A stretch of 64,000 nt of DNA, taken from contig JAJPJX010000099.1 of the NCBI GenBank assembly GCA_021324015.1, positions 62,001 through 126,000 on the forward strand, written 5' to 3'. Numbering within the stretch: the first letter of the stretch is position 1; every line of letters starts with the position of its first letter. Below the pieces are notes generated by a model. That model ran no database searches, had not been told where the DNA came from, and saw only the letters and a list, made by a program, of their open reading frames with translations. The stretch is from Solibacteraceae bacterium. GTDB taxonomy: Bacteria > Acidobacteriota > Terriglobia > Bryobacterales > Bryobacteraceae. Shown here one piece after another: positions 1 through 9,471 of the stretch. The position numbers and the translations under genes are program-made.

Positions 1-1296
1 GGCGTCTCCGCGCACGATCTTCAACCGGCTGTAATCCCGCCACCGGTCGGGATAGCCGATCTTGTTGGTCACGCCCGCCAGCTTGACGAGAGCTTGTTTC
101 TTGGTGGCGTCGGTCATCCAGGTGAGTTGCCGGATGTCCTGCTGCAGCGCGCGCTCGATCTCGTGGACCATGCGGAGAGTGCGTTCCTTGCCTTCGGCGC
201 CGAAGGTACGCTCCACGAACTTCCGCCCCAGAGCCTCACCCAGCTCGTTGTCGGTGTAGTCCACGCAGCGTTTCCAGCGCGGACGCAGTTCCTTGGTGCC
301 CCGCAGCGTCTTGCTGAAAAACTCGAAGTTCTCGTTCACGAAGGCCGCCGGCAGCATGGGCGCCTCCGCGTGCAGCAGTTGCCAGGTCAGATACACCTTC
401 CAGTCCGCAAGGCTGACCTTTTTCAGGACCGGATCGAGCTGCTTGAAAAAACCCGGGACCGCTACGTTCAGGCTCTCGAAGCCCGGCGCTTCAACCGCCG
501 TGAAGTATCTCGGCCAATCGAATGACGGGTCGTAGGAGATCAGATCGCGGCGGCTGAGCTTGTGATACACCTTCTCCGGATCGCGGCGGGAGACGTTATC
601 GAGCGAGTTGTGGGCCAGCGCCGTTTCGATACGCATCACAATGCGCGCCTTGGCCGCCGCCCGGGAAGCCGGATCGCCCAACAATTCGAACATGCGGGCC
701 ACGTGCGCCTGGTATTTACGCCGCAGATCCACGGACTTCGGGTCGGTCTTCAGGTAGTAGTCGCGGTCCGGGAGCCCCAGGCCGCCCTGGTCGGCCTGCG
801 CTATGTTTCGCGTAGAGTCCTTGTCATCCGGGCCGGCGCTGAAGGAGAACAGCGCATTGGCTCCCAGTTCGTGCAGGCGCGCCACCTCCTCCGCCAGCCC
901 CTGTTTATCGCGCAGCGCAGCGATGCGGCCCAGTTCCGGCTTCAGCGGCGCGACCCCCTGCCGGTTGATGGCCGGCTCATCCATGCAGGCGGCGTAGAAG
1001 TCACCGATCTTCTGTTCCTCCGGGCCGCGCTTAGGGTCATCGGCGGAATACTGTTCCAGGATCTGCCGCAGCACCTCCCGGTTATGTTGCTGGAGCTCGT
1101 CAAACCGGCTCCAACGCGATTGATCCGCCGGGATGGGATTCTGTTTGATCCACGTGCCGCAGGCGTATTGATAGAAATTCACACATGGGCTGGCCGAGAG
1201 ATCCATGGCCGCCGGATCGAAGGCCGCGGGCTGCGGCTGTCCGCACAGGATGGATCCGGCCAGCAGGCCTAACAACGGCAGATAAGGGTTGCGCAT
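1..1296 (-). CDS. M13 (neprilysin/PepO-like) metallopeptidase, C-terminus cut by window edge
   Basis: Reading the minus strand from the ATG at 1296 gives 432 codons with no stop before the window edge. The start has a Sec-type signal (MRNPYLPLLGLLAGSILC), then the M13 N-terminal signature (CVNFYQYACGTWIKQNPIP), followed by helical sequence typical of the neprilysin lid domain (QADQGGLGLPDRDYYL). M13 enzymes are zinc endopeptidases of about 680 residues that degrade peptides in the periplasm or at the cell surface. The HExxH and ExxxD zinc motifs lie in the C-terminal third, outside the window, so catalytic competence cannot be judged here. The gene is divergent from the DUF362 gene with a gap of about 75 bp. 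Confidence 0.88.
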   Translation of the reverse strand, partial: MRNPYLPLLGLLAGSILCGQPQPAAFDPAAMDLSASPCVNFYQYACGTWIKQNPIPADQSRWSRFDELQQHNREVLRQILEQYSADDPKRGPEEQKIGDFYAACMDEPAINRQGVAPLKPELGRIAALRDKQGLAEEVARLHELGANALFSFSAGPDDKDSTRNIAQADQGGLGLPDRDYYLKTDPKSVDLRRKYQAHVARMFELLGDPASRAAAKARIVMRIETALAHNSLDNVSRRDPEKVYHKLSRRDLISYDPSFDWPRYFTAVEAPGFESLNVAVPGFFKQLDPVLKKVSLADWKVYLTWQLLHAEAPMLPAAFVNENFEFFSKTLRGTKELRPRWKRCVDYTDNELGEALGRKFVERTFGAEGKERTLRMVHEIERALQQDIRQLTWMTDATKKQALVKLAGVTNKIGYPDRWRDYSRLKIVRGDA

Positions 1297-1371
1297 GGGT
1301 ACTTAGTTTGAGTGTATCGCCCCCGAGCCCGCGAAAGGCCGCGCGGGAGCGTTATCATGGAAAGAAAGCCC

Positions 1372-2505
1372 ATGAAGCGACGCACATTTCTTCAGGCGGC
1401 TGCGACTGTGCCGGTCGCGCTGGCCAACACTGATCCGCAAAAAGATCTTCCGAAGTATCGTGTCGTGACTCCCTACCAGCCCTGGCCGAATCCGGGCATG
1501 CCCGGGCGATACGCCGGACAGGTGGTGCGTCTGCATGCCGAAAAGTGCATCGATCCGGAGAGCGAGAAGGTCGATGTGCCCACGGTCCAGCAGATGATCT
1601 CGCAGGGCATGCGGTCGCTGACGGGGCACGGCGACGCGCGCGACAGTTGGGCGCACTTCTTCCAGCCCGGCGACGTGGTGGGCATTAAAGTCAACTGCTC
1701 CGGCGCGCCGGGCATCTGTTCCACGCCGGAGGTGGTAGCGGAAATCGTGCGGAACCTCGGCACCGTCGGCGTCAAGCCGGAGAACGTCTGGATCTACGAG
1801 CGCTTCCAGAACCAGATGAACACGGTGCACTACGACCGCTACGTGCCTTCGGGAGTACACATTTGGGCGGCGGAAACCTGGCGCGGCTCCATTTTGGGCT
1901 ACGATCCCAAGGTCTACGTGGAGGTGGATTTCTTCGGCGAGGACGACACCCGCTCGAACATGTGCCGGGTCATCACGCAGCATCTCACCAAGATCATCAA
2001 CGTGCCCAACATGAAGGACCACGGGGCCGCGGGTGTCACCGGCTGTTTGAAGAATATCGCCTACGGCGGCTTTTCCAACGTGGCGCGCTCGCATAGCGGA
2101 GTGACGACCAACACATATTCCTTCATCGGCACGCTGGCCAACGTGGAGCCCATCCGCTCGCGCACCGTACTCAGCATCATGGACGGCCTGCGGGGCGTCT
2201 GGCATGGCGGCCCGTTCTCGCCTTCGCGCAAATTCCGGTTTTATCCCAAACAGATGATGATCGGCACGGACCCGGTGGCCATGGACCGCCTGCTGCTGGA
2301 CGTCATCGACGATAAGCGCAAAGCCGAGCACGCCATGTCGGTCTGGACGCGCTCCAAGGACCACATACGCCCCGGGCGCGGCTACGACGACGATCCCAAC
2401 TTCGACCGGTTCATTCGCGAACCCGGCCACATCGAGTACGCCTCCACGCTGGGGCTGGGCGTGTATGACATTCAGAAAATCAAAGTCAGGAAAATCGAAA
2501 TCTGA
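1372..2505 (+). CDS. DUF362-domain protein with Tat signal
   Basis: About 377 residues. The chosen ATG (1372) begins with a twin-arginine signal, MKRRTFLQAAATVPVALA; an in-frame ATG at 1357 only adds five residues and is also possible. The body matches the DUF362 family seen in Acidobacteria and Planctomycetes: GDVVGIKVNCSGAPGICSTP near residue 95, then NVPNMKDHGAAGVTGCLKN, then GTDPVAMDRLLLD. The biochemical role is unknown; some DUF362 proteins carry iron-sulfur ligands, but no ferredoxin CxxCxxC cluster is visible here. The stop TGA shares its A with the ATG of the next gene, so the two are probably co-translated. Confidence 0.8.
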   Translation: MKRRTFLQAAATVPVALANTDPQKDLPKYRVVTPYQPWPNPGMPGRYAGQVVRLHAEKCIDPESEKVDVPTVQQMISQGMRSLTGHGDARDSWAHFFQPGDVVGIKVNCSGAPGICSTPEVVAEIVRNLGTVGVKPENVWIYERFQNQMNTVHYDRYVPSGVHIWAAETWRGSILGYDPKVYVEVDFFGEDDTRSNMCRVITQHLTKIINVPNMKDHGAAGVTGCLKNIAYGGFSNVARSHSGVTTNTYSFIGTLANVEPIRSRTVLSIMDGLRGVWHGGPFSPSRKFRFYPKQMMIGTDPVAMDRLLLDVIDDKRKAEHAMSVWTRSKDHIRPGRGYDDDPNFDRFIREPGHIEYASTLGLGVYDIQKIKVRKIEI

Positions 2506-3425
2506 TGCACTTCTTCTTGCTCGCGGCCCTTCTGCCGGGGCTTTACTGGAGCCAGGGAGTCCAGGCTGCCCCGAAGCTCAAGGAAGCCGGAATTGAACGC
2601 GTTTGTGTGCCCGCCGGCCAGCAGGAGGCCTGGAAGCAACAGGGCTTCGCGGCAGAGGTCTTTGACACCGCGCACGCCGAGAAAGCTGTTGCCCCGGGCG
2701 TGGAATACCGCATGGACGTGGCCTCCGCCACTCGCGTACCCTGGGTGGATGCCAATGGCTGGCGCTTCCTGCGCAATCCCGGCAAGGAGTTCTATTACGA
2801 TGTTCCGGCGGACAAAGCCGCTCTTGCCGCGGCGGAGGCGTTCGCCTACGGCGCCAACGCCGCCGTGCACGTGGCCGGCGATCCGGCCGACTTCTCGGCC
2901 ATGCTGCGATTTCTCAAAGGCCTGGGAGACGCGTCGATGCCGGTGCTGGCGAACTTCGGCATCATCGACGACGGCTCGGAGACCACCGCCGAAGTGCTCA
3001 ACCTGATGGCGCGGCGCAACCTGCTGTTCCGCGTGGTTCCGGCGCCCGACCCCAAGCTCGATCTGAACGTGCGCATCGGCAGCCCCGAATATCCCAAGGC
3101 GGATGCCGAAGACCCCTATTCCTTCGCGCAAAAGCTTCGCGGCGATTTGGGAGACGCGAAACGCCTGCTGCGCATTTACGGCAGTGAAGTGGTGATCGGC
3201 CACCTGACCGGGGGGGAGGGGCATGTCCGCGTGCATCTGCTCAACTATGGCCGCCGCCGCGTGGAGGGAATGCGCGTTCGCGTGCGGGGAGCCTACGCGC
3301 ATGCCGTCATCGCCGACTCCGGCGTCAAAGACGCCATGCTCGCGGATTTCGGCGCCTCCGAAGGGGGCACCGAGTTCACCATCCCGGCGATCAGCACTTA
3401 CGCGGTGGTGGACTTGACGAAATGA
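2505..3425 (+). CDS. Secreted protein of unknown function, coupled to DUF362
   Basis: 306 residues, starting at an ATG that overlaps the DUF362 stop (TGATG). The N-terminus (MHFFLLAALLPGLYWSQGVQAAP) looks like a Sec signal peptide. The middle contains alternating beta and helix segments (AAEAFAYGANAAVHVAGD, FGIIDDGSETTAEVLNLMARRN) resembling part of a TIM barrel or the glutamine-amidotransferase-like region of a glycosidase. The C-terminus (HVRVHLLNYGRRRVEGMRVR) looks like a beta-sandwich. I recognise no catalytic signature and assign no function. The translational overlap suggests it works with the DUF362 protein. Confidence 0.6.
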   Translation: MHFFLLAALLPGLYWSQGVQAAPKLKEAGIERVCVPAGQQEAWKQQGFAAEVFDTAHAEKAVAPGVEYRMDVASATRVPWVDANGWRFLRNPGKEFYYDVPADKAALAAAEAFAYGANAAVHVAGDPADFSAMLRFLKGLGDASMPVLANFGIIDDGSETTAEVLNLMARRNLLFRVVPAPDPKLDLNVRIGSPEYPKADAEDPYSFAQKLRGDLGDAKRLLRIYGSEVVIGHLTGGEGHVRVHLLNYGRRRVEGMRVRVRGAYAHAVIADSGVKDAMLADFGASEGGTEFTIPAISTYAVVDLTK

Positions 3426-3447
3426 AGCGGCGCCGCGCCATTTGCGG

Positions 3448-4644
3448 CTAGTGCTTCTCGGTAATCTCCCGGAACACGCGCAGCAGGTTGCCGCCCAGGA
3501 ACTTGCGGATGCGCTCCTCGCTGTAGCCGCGGCGCAGCATGGCGTCCGTGATCAGGGCCAGGTCGCGGATGTCCCGCATGCCGCGCGGCAGCGTGGGCCC
3601 GCCGTCGAAATCGCTGCCCAAGGCGACGTGGTCTTCGCCCACTAACTGGATGGCGCGGTCCACCACCGCCACCCAGCCGTCGGCGGTGAACTTCAGGTCC
3701 TCGGGGCAGTCCACCCCCACCATGGGGAACTGCGGCGCCACGATGTGATCGATCTGCTCGATGGTCAGCGGCGTGCCGCGTTTGGCGATCTCGGTCGTAT
3801 CCCAGAAGGGCTTGCCCGCGTGCTGGGTCCGCCAGTCGAACATTTTGCGGTTGTGGAACTCGTTGCCGATCTGAAACCCGATCACGCCGCCGTGCGCCGC
3901 CAGTTTCTTCACCAGCCAGTCCGGCATGTTGCGCGGAATGTTGTTGAAGCTGCGCAGGCCGTGGTGGGTGGCCACGATCGGCGAGGTGCTCACGTCGATG
4001 GCCTGCGAAATCGTCTCGTCCGAACCGTGCGAGACGTTGATCACCATGCCCAGCCGGTTCATTTCCCGGACCACTTCCCGGCCATGCTCGTTCAGCCCAT
4101 GCCACTTGGGCGGGGCGCAGCAGGAATCGGCGAAATTATTGGCCCAGTTGTGCGCCGGCAACTGCGCCGAGCGCAGGCCCAGCCGGTACAGATCGCGCAG
4201 GATGCCCAGGTCGCCGTCCAGGTCGAAGCCGCCTTCCAGGTCCAGTACCGCCGCGATCTTGCCCTGGCGATGGATGCGCTCGATGTCGTCCGCATTGAGC
4301 GCCAATTCGATCTTGTCCTTGTTCTTTGCCAGTTGCGTGAGCGCCAGGTCCATCAGCCGGAAGGTCTGCTTGGTTTCCATCCGCTGCGGATAATACTCTT
4401 CGGTCACGAAAATGGAGAAGAACATGGCGTCCACCCCGCCCTCTTTGGCGCGGGGCAGGTCGAACTGTCCGTCGGAGACGCGCTCCCCGATATCGCCTCC
4501 GTGATAAAGCTGCCGGTCGATGACGTGCACATGCGCGTCGAAGACAAACGCGTCCTGGTGCAGTTTGCGCGCGCGTTCGGAAATCTGCGGCCCGTCCGCC
4601 GCAGCGGCCGCGGCGGCGGCCAGCAGGCAAAACCAGAGTTTCAA
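3448..4644 (-). CDS. Membrane dipeptidase (peptidase M19, renal dipeptidase family)
   Basis: 398 residues with a signal peptide (MKLWFCLLAAAAAAAADG). M19 enzymes are binuclear-zinc dipeptidases with a TIM-barrel amidohydrolase fold. Visible landmarks in order: DAHVH near residue 36 (first metal site), the bridging acidic site in AVLDLEGGFDLDG, the second-site histidines in VINVSHGSDET and IVATHHGLRSF, and GSDFDGG near the C-terminus. The start is a TTG at 4644, chosen because a GGAGG sits about 7 nt upstream and no in-frame ATG precedes the signal peptide. It converges on the DUF362 pair with only 22 bp between stops. Confidence 0.88.
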   Translation of the reverse strand: MKLWFCLLAAAAAAAADGPQISERARKLHQDAFVFDAHVHVIDRQLYHGGDIGERVSDGQFDLPRAKEGGVDAMFFSIFVTEEYYPQRMETKQTFRLMDLALTQLAKNKDKIELALNADDIERIHRQGKIAAVLDLEGGFDLDGDLGILRDLYRLGLRSAQLPAHNWANNFADSCCAPPKWHGLNEHGREVVREMNRLGMVINVSHGSDETISQAIDVSTSPIVATHHGLRSFNNIPRNMPDWLVKKLAAHGGVIGFQIGNEFHNRKMFDWRTQHAGKPFWDTTEIAKRGTPLTIEQIDHIVAPQFPMVGVDCPEDLKFTADGWVAVVDRAIQLVGEDHVALGSDFDGGPTLPRGMRDIRDLALITDAMLRRGYSEERIRKFLGGNLLRVFREITEKH

Positions 4645-4679
4645 AGCATGGCCTCCATGAACTTACGAGCATAGCGGAT

Positions 4680-4707
4680 TTGGCATCCCGCGGGGCTTGG
4701 ATATAAT
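4680..4707 (+). promoter_or_regulatory. Candidate sigma-70 promoter for the 4732 gene
   Basis: TTGGCA (4680-4685), a 16-nt spacer and a perfect TATAAT (4702-4707), placed 24 nt before the ATG at 4732. It is the only promoter-like element in the 87-bp divergent gap. Confidence 0.55.
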
Positions 4708-4731
4708 AGGGGCACCGCAAGGTAAACCCGC

Positions 4732-5997
4732 ATGAAGATTTCCCGACGAGAACTCATCGCAGGAACGGTCGGCTCGCCATTCGTGCTGCGCGGCGCGCCG
4801 CCGCAGCCCGCGCGGCCGAAGCTGGCCGCCGTCTGCACCATCTATTTCCGCATGTCGCACGCGCAGCACATCGTGGATCGCTTCCTGGACGGCTATGGCT
4901 GGAACAGCCGGCATCACCACCCGCCCATGGACCTGATCTCGATCTACGTGGACGAGATCGGCAAAGACGATCTCAGCCGCGAGCGGGTCGCGCGGCATCC
5001 CACCCTGAAGATGTATTCCACCGTGGCCGAGGCTCTGACCTGCGGCGGCAGTAAACTCGCGGTGGACGGCGTCGTGCTGGTAGGCGAGCACGGTCACTAC
5101 CCCAAGACCGAAAAGGGCCAGGTGCAATACCCGCGCTACCAGTTGTTCCAGCAGATCGTCAAGGTGTTCCGCGATAGCGGCCGTTCCGTGCCGGTCTTCA
5201 ACGACAAGCACCTCTCCTGGAACTGGGATTGGGCCAAGGAAATGTACGACACCTCGCGCAGCATGGGCTTCGCCTTCCAGGCGGGTTCCAGCCTGCCGGT
5301 CACGTGGCGCACGCCTTCGCTGGAGATGCCGCTGGGCTCCAAGATCCGTGAAGCTGTCTCGGTCTGCTACGGCGGCGTGGACAGCTACGACTTCCATGGC
5401 CTGGAGACCATCCAGTGCATGGTGGAGCGGCGGCAGGGCGGCGAGAGCGGCGTCAAATGGCTGCAAGCCTATCGCGGCGACAATTTCTGGAAAGCGTACG
5501 AGGACAAAGTCTGGTCGCACGAATTGATGGAATCCGCATTGTGCCGCAGCCACACGCTGACGCCCGCACGCGAAGGCTTCAATGATGTGTTTCCCACTCC
5601 CGACGACATGCGCCGCCTGGTCAAGAACCCCGTGGCCTATCACTACGAGCATCACGACGGCGTCAGATGCACGATGATGCTCATGAACGGCCTGGTGCGA
5701 GACTTCAACTTTGCCGCGCAGTTGGAAGGCCATCGCGATCCTTTCTCCACCCAGATGTACCTGCCCATGCCCGACGGGCGCACCACGCTCGCCAACTTCT
5801 TCAGCCCGCTGGTGAACAACATGGAAAAGATGTTTCTCACCGGCAAGAATGCCTATCCGCTGGAGCGGACTCTGCTCACTACGGGCCTGACCGCCGCAGG
5901 CGTCGAGAGCCTCTACCGCAAGCAGGAGCGCTACCAGACGCCGCACCTGGCGATTTCCTATCAGCCCACCAAAGAGTCCACCTTCTGGAGAACATAA
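4732..5997 (+). CDS. Tat-exported conserved protein, paralog of the next gene
   Basis: 421 residues beginning with a twin-arginine signal (MKISRRELIAGTVGSPFVL). The mature part starts with a Rossmann-like strand-helix (KLAAVCTIYFRMSHAQHIVD), then ISIYVDEIGKDDLS, and the conserved stretches VVLVGEHGHYPKTEKGQ, VPVFNDKHLS and AGSSLPVTWR. The N-terminal layout resembles the NAD-binding half of Gfo/Idh/MocA proteins, but the EKP catalytic motif is missing, so an oxidoreductase role is only a guess. The downstream gene (6004) shares all these motifs without the signal peptide. The family seems typical of Solibacter- and Planctomycete-like genomes and has no function I know of. Confidence 0.65.
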   Translation: MKISRRELIAGTVGSPFVLRGAPPQPARPKLAAVCTIYFRMSHAQHIVDRFLDGYGWNSRHHHPPMDLISIYVDEIGKDDLSRERVARHPTLKMYSTVAEALTCGGSKLAVDGVVLVGEHGHYPKTEKGQVQYPRYQLFQQIVKVFRDSGRSVPVFNDKHLSWNWDWAKEMYDTSRSMGFAFQAGSSLPVTWRTPSLEMPLGSKIREAVSVCYGGVDSYDFHGLETIQCMVERRQGGESGVKWLQAYRGDNFWKAYEDKVWSHELMESALCRSHTLTPAREGFNDVFPTPDDMRRLVKNPVAYHYEHHDGVRCTMMLMNGLVRDFNFAAQLEGHRDPFSTQMYLPMPDGRTTLANFFSPLVNNMEKMFLTGKNAYPLERTLLTTGLTAAGVESLYRKQERYQTPHLAISYQPTKESTFWRT

Positions 5998-6003
5998 TCC
6001 GTC

Positions 6004-7179
6004 ATGCCCAAGCGAATCGCGGTTGTCACCACCATTTACCGCTATCTTTCCCACGCGCAGCACGAGGCTGACCGCTTTCTGGTCGGCTATCCCATCAACG
6101 GGAGATGGCATCGCCCGGACATGAGGATCGTCTCGCTCTACGTGGACCAGAAGCCGGAGGGCGATCTGAGCGAGGCACGCGCCAAAGAGTTCGGGTTTCA
6201 GGTGTACCCCACCATCGCCGAAGCCCTGCGCTGCGGCGGCGACAAACTGGCCGTGGATGCCGTCCTGATCATCGGCGAGCACGGCAACTATCCCAAGAAC
6301 GAGAAGGGCCAGATCCTCTACCCGCGCTACGAGTTCTTCAAGCAGTGCGTGGATGTCTTCGAAAAAGACGGGCGCGTAGTGCCGGTCTATAACGACAAGC
6401 ACCTATCCTACAGTTTCGAGAAGGCCAAGTGGATGGTGGATAGCTCCAAGCGCCTGAAGTTCCCTATGCTGGCCGGCTCGTCTCTGCCCGTGACCTGGCG
6501 ACTGCCGCAACTCGAACTGCCGCTCGGTTGCGAGATCGAGGGCGCCCTGATGGTGGGTGTGGGCGGTTCCGATCCCATGGATTACCATGCTCTGGAAGCC
6601 ATGCAGTGCATGGTGGAGCGCCGCAAGGGCGGCGAGACCGGCGTCAAGGCAGTGCAGTTGATCGAAGGCGATGCCGTCTGGAAAGCCGGAGACGAGGGCC
6701 GCTGGTCCAAGGAGTTGCTCACCGCCGCGCTGTCGCGCAGCGACACGCCGCTGGGCCTGACAGTCAAGGACGGCCGCACGCAGGACCTGGTGCACAACGG
6801 CCAGCTTCCCATCCTGGTGAAAGACCCGGCGGCTTACTTCATCGAGTACAACGATGGTCTCAAAGCCACCCTGCTGATGCTCAACGGCGCGCTGCGTGAT
6901 TACAACTTCGCCGCGCGCGTCAAGGGCTTGGGTCTGGTCTCCAACCAGTTCCTGCTGACGCCCACACCCAATGTGACCTACTCCGCCTGCCTGGTCAGCA
7001 AGATCGAGGAGATGTTTGCCACGGGCAAGGCTCCCTACCCGGTGGAACGCACGTTGATCGTCAGCGGGGCCCTGGAAGCCTGCCTCACCTCGAAGGTGCA
7101 GAATCACCAGCGCCTGGAGACCCCGCATCTGAACGTGCGATACCAGGCGCCCCGCGAAAGCCAGTTCGCCCGAACCTGA
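6004..7179 (+). CDS. Paralog of the preceding Tat protein, no signal peptide
   Basis: 391 residues starting MPKRIAVVTTIYRYLSHAQH, which lines up with the mature N-terminus of the 4732 product. Shared blocks include IIGEHGNYPKNEKGQ, VYNDKHLSY and AGSSLPVTWRLP, and CMVERRKGGETGVK in the second half. It lies 6 bp after its paralog, so the pair probably arose by tandem duplication and is co-transcribed. Without a leader peptide it should act in the cytoplasm. The function is unknown; the N-terminal half looks Rossmann-like. Confidence 0.65.
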   Translation: MPKRIAVVTTIYRYLSHAQHEADRFLVGYPINGRWHRPDMRIVSLYVDQKPEGDLSEARAKEFGFQVYPTIAEALRCGGDKLAVDAVLIIGEHGNYPKNEKGQILYPRYEFFKQCVDVFEKDGRVVPVYNDKHLSYSFEKAKWMVDSSKRLKFPMLAGSSLPVTWRLPQLELPLGCEIEGALMVGVGGSDPMDYHALEAMQCMVERRKGGETGVKAVQLIEGDAVWKAGDEGRWSKELLTAALSRSDTPLGLTVKDGRTQDLVHNGQLPILVKDPAAYFIEYNDGLKATLLMLNGALRDYNFAARVKGLGLVSNQFLLTPTPNVTYSACLVSKIEEMFATGKAPYPVERTLIVSGALEACLTSKVQNHQRLETPHLNVRYQAPRESQFART

Positions 7180-7182
7180 TCC

Positions 7183-9456
7183 ATGCGCGCCGGCGCGGTG
7201 GCCGTTCTGCTGAGCCTCGCCATCTGGCTGGGCGGGGCGGCATTGCGGCCTCCGGCAGCAGTGCCGGTCGGCGCGCCGGCCACGGAGTTTTCCGCCGAAC
7301 GTGCTCTCGCTCACCTGTGGATCATCGCCCGCGAGCCGCATCCGCTGGGCTCGGCCGCGCACGCCGCCGTGCGGGATTACCTGCTCCGGCAGTTCACCGC
7401 GCTGGGCGTCGAACCCCAGGTGCAGACTGCCACCGCCGTGGTCACCCGCTGGGGACCGCCCTATGCCGCGGCCACCGTGCAAAACGTGGTCGCGCGCTTG
7501 CGGGGCTCGGGCGGCGGGAAAGCCCTGCTGCTGGGCGGACACTATGACTCCGCGCCGGTCTCGCCCGGCGCCAGCGACGACGGTCATTCGGCGGCCGTTC
7601 TGCTCGAGACTCTACGCGCGCTGAAGGCCGGCCCACCGCTGGCACGCGACGTCATTTTCCTGCTTACCGACGGGGAGGAGGCCGGCCTGCTGGGCGCCGC
7701 CGCCTTCCTGGAGCAACACCCTTGGGCGCGGGATGTTGGGCTGGCCCTGAATTTCGAGGCGCGCGGCACCAGCGGCCCGGCCTACCTGTTTGAAACCAGC
7801 CGCGGCAATGGAGCGCTGGTGCGTGAGTTCGCCCATGCGGCGCCCCGGCCTGCCGCCACCTCTCTGAGCGACACCGCCTATCAGTATCTTCCCAACGACA
7901 CCGATCTGACCCTGTTCAAGGAAGCCGGCGCACCGGGCCTGAACTTTGCCTACATCGGCGATGTGGTCTACTATCACACATCCCTGGACAATGTCGCGCA
8001 CCTTGACCCGCCCAGCCTCCAGCATGAGGGCGACTACGCGCTTTCACTGGCGCGCCACTTCGGCAACCTGAACCTTTCCGCCTTGCGCGGCGGAGACGCG
8101 GTCTATTGGTATCAGCCGCCGCTAGGCCTGATCGGCTATCCGGCAGCCTGGGCATTCCCGGTGGCGCTCCTGCCGGTGGGGCTCTTTGCCGCCATCGTGT
8201 GGGCCGGCAGGCGTAAGCGATACCTGGAGCTTCGGGCCGCCGCCCTGGCTTTGCTGGGCTGCCTGGCGGGCATCGCCACGGCGGCGGCGGCAGCCGCGCT
8301 GGTCTGGTACGGCGTCCGCAAGCTCCACCCGGGCTACGCCTTCCTGGCCCAGGGCGAACCCTACAACCCGGCGGTGTACCGCACCGCCTTCGTGGCGCTC
8401 GCCGTGTCGGTGACCTCGGCGGTCTGCTTCTGGCTGAAGAAGAGGTACGGGATGGCGAATGCGACCGTCGCCGCGCTGCTCCTCTGGCTGGCGCTCTCGC
8501 TGGCAACGAGCTTCGCCCTGCCGGGCGTGAGTTATCTCTTCGTCTGGCCGCTGCTCTTCGTTCTGCTCGCGGTGCTGTGGGGGTTTCTCCGGCAGGATCG
8601 CGAACTGGCTTCCCCGACGTTCTGGCTGGCGGCGGTTCCCGGTGTGGCGCTTCTGACGCCCGTCATCCAACTGCTGTTCGTGGGACTGACGCTGCGCTTC
8701 GCTGCCGTGGCGGCCCTGGTCGTTGCGCTGCTGACAGTCTTGCTCCTGCCGATCGCGGGAGTATTCCGCGGATGGCTGCCCGCCGGGGCCGCCCTGGCAA
8801 GCCTCGTTTGCTTCGCGGCCGGCAGCTTTTCGAACGGCTTCGATCGCGAGCATCCCCGCCCGGACAGCATTTGGTATGGCCTCGACTCGGATGCAGGTAG
8901 CGCCGCCTGGTTCAGTTGGGATCCGCAGCCGGATTCCTGGACCGGACGCTACCTCGGCCCGCATCCCGCCCGCGAGCGGCTGCCCGAGTACCAGCCGTTT
9001 CTCAGCCGCGAGGCGCTTACCGCTCCCGCAGCCCTGATCGGAATGGTCCCGCCGGTGCTGGAATTGATCCGGGAAGAGACAGGCGGTGGCTACCGCACGC
9101 TGCGGCTGCGCATGCGCTCGCCCCGCTCGGCGCCGGTACTCTTCGTATTTGCGGACCCGCGCCTGAAGATCCTGGCAGCCGCCGTGAACAGCCGGCCGAT
9201 TGAAAAATCGAAAGTCCGGCTCAAGCCCGCGCAGCGCGCCCTCATCCGGCCTGGCCGCCGCTGGGCGCTGCGCTATTCCGCCCTGCCGCCGGGGGGCGTC
9301 GAACTCCTGCTCAAGGTCAAAGCCGGAACGCCGGCAAAACTCACGGCCATGGATCTTTCCTACGGCATCCCCGCCCAATTTCCCCGGCCGCCGGACGCCA
9401 TGCCCGCGCCTTTCTGGCCGGACGCCACCGTGGTGCGGAAAAGCTTCACGTTTTAG
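7183..9456 (+). CDS. M28-family metallopeptidase with multi-pass membrane C-terminus
   Basis: 757 residues. The N-terminal M28 zinc aminopeptidase domain has all expected metal ligands: H120 in LLGGHYDSAP, D132/D133 in GASDDGHSA, E165/E166 in LTDGEEAGLLG, E192 in NFEARG and H265 in VVYYHTSLDN. After residue 310 come about eight hydrophobic segments and then a soluble tail of roughly 180 residues. This M28-plus-membrane architecture resembles ERMP1/Pff1-type peptidases. A first transmembrane segment at residues 4-22 would anchor the catalytic domain outside the cytoplasm. It starts 3 bp after the paralog pair and probably belongs to the same transcript. Confidence 0.88.
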   Translation: MRAGAVAVLLSLAIWLGGAALRPPAAVPVGAPATEFSAERALAHLWIIAREPHPLGSAAHAAVRDYLLRQFTALGVEPQVQTATAVVTRWGPPYAAATVQNVVARLRGSGGGKALLLGGHYDSAPVSPGASDDGHSAAVLLETLRALKAGPPLARDVIFLLTDGEEAGLLGAAAFLEQHPWARDVGLALNFEARGTSGPAYLFETSRGNGALVREFAHAAPRPAATSLSDTAYQYLPNDTDLTLFKEAGAPGLNFAYIGDVVYYHTSLDNVAHLDPPSLQHEGDYALSLARHFGNLNLSALRGGDAVYWYQPPLGLIGYPAAWAFPVALLPVGLFAAIVWAGRRKRYLELRAAALALLGCLAGIATAAAAAALVWYGVRKLHPGYAFLAQGEPYNPAVYRTAFVALAVSVTSAVCFWLKKRYGMANATVAALLLWLALSLATSFALPGVSYLFVWPLLFVLLAVLWGFLRQDRELASPTFWLAAVPGVALLTPVIQLLFVGLTLRFAAVAALVVALLTVLLLPIAGVFRGWLPAGAALASLVCFAAGSFSNGFDREHPRPDSIWYGLDSDAGSAAWFSWDPQPDSWTGRYLGPHPARERLPEYQPFLSREALTAPAALIGMVPPVLELIREETGGGYRTLRLRMRSPRSAPVLFVFADPRLKILAAAVNSRPIEKSKVRLKPAQRALIRPGRRWALRYSALPPGGVELLLKVKAGTPAKLTAMDLSYGIPAQFPRPPDAMPAPFWPDATVVRKSFTF

Positions 9457-9471
9457 CCGCGTGCGCGGCTG

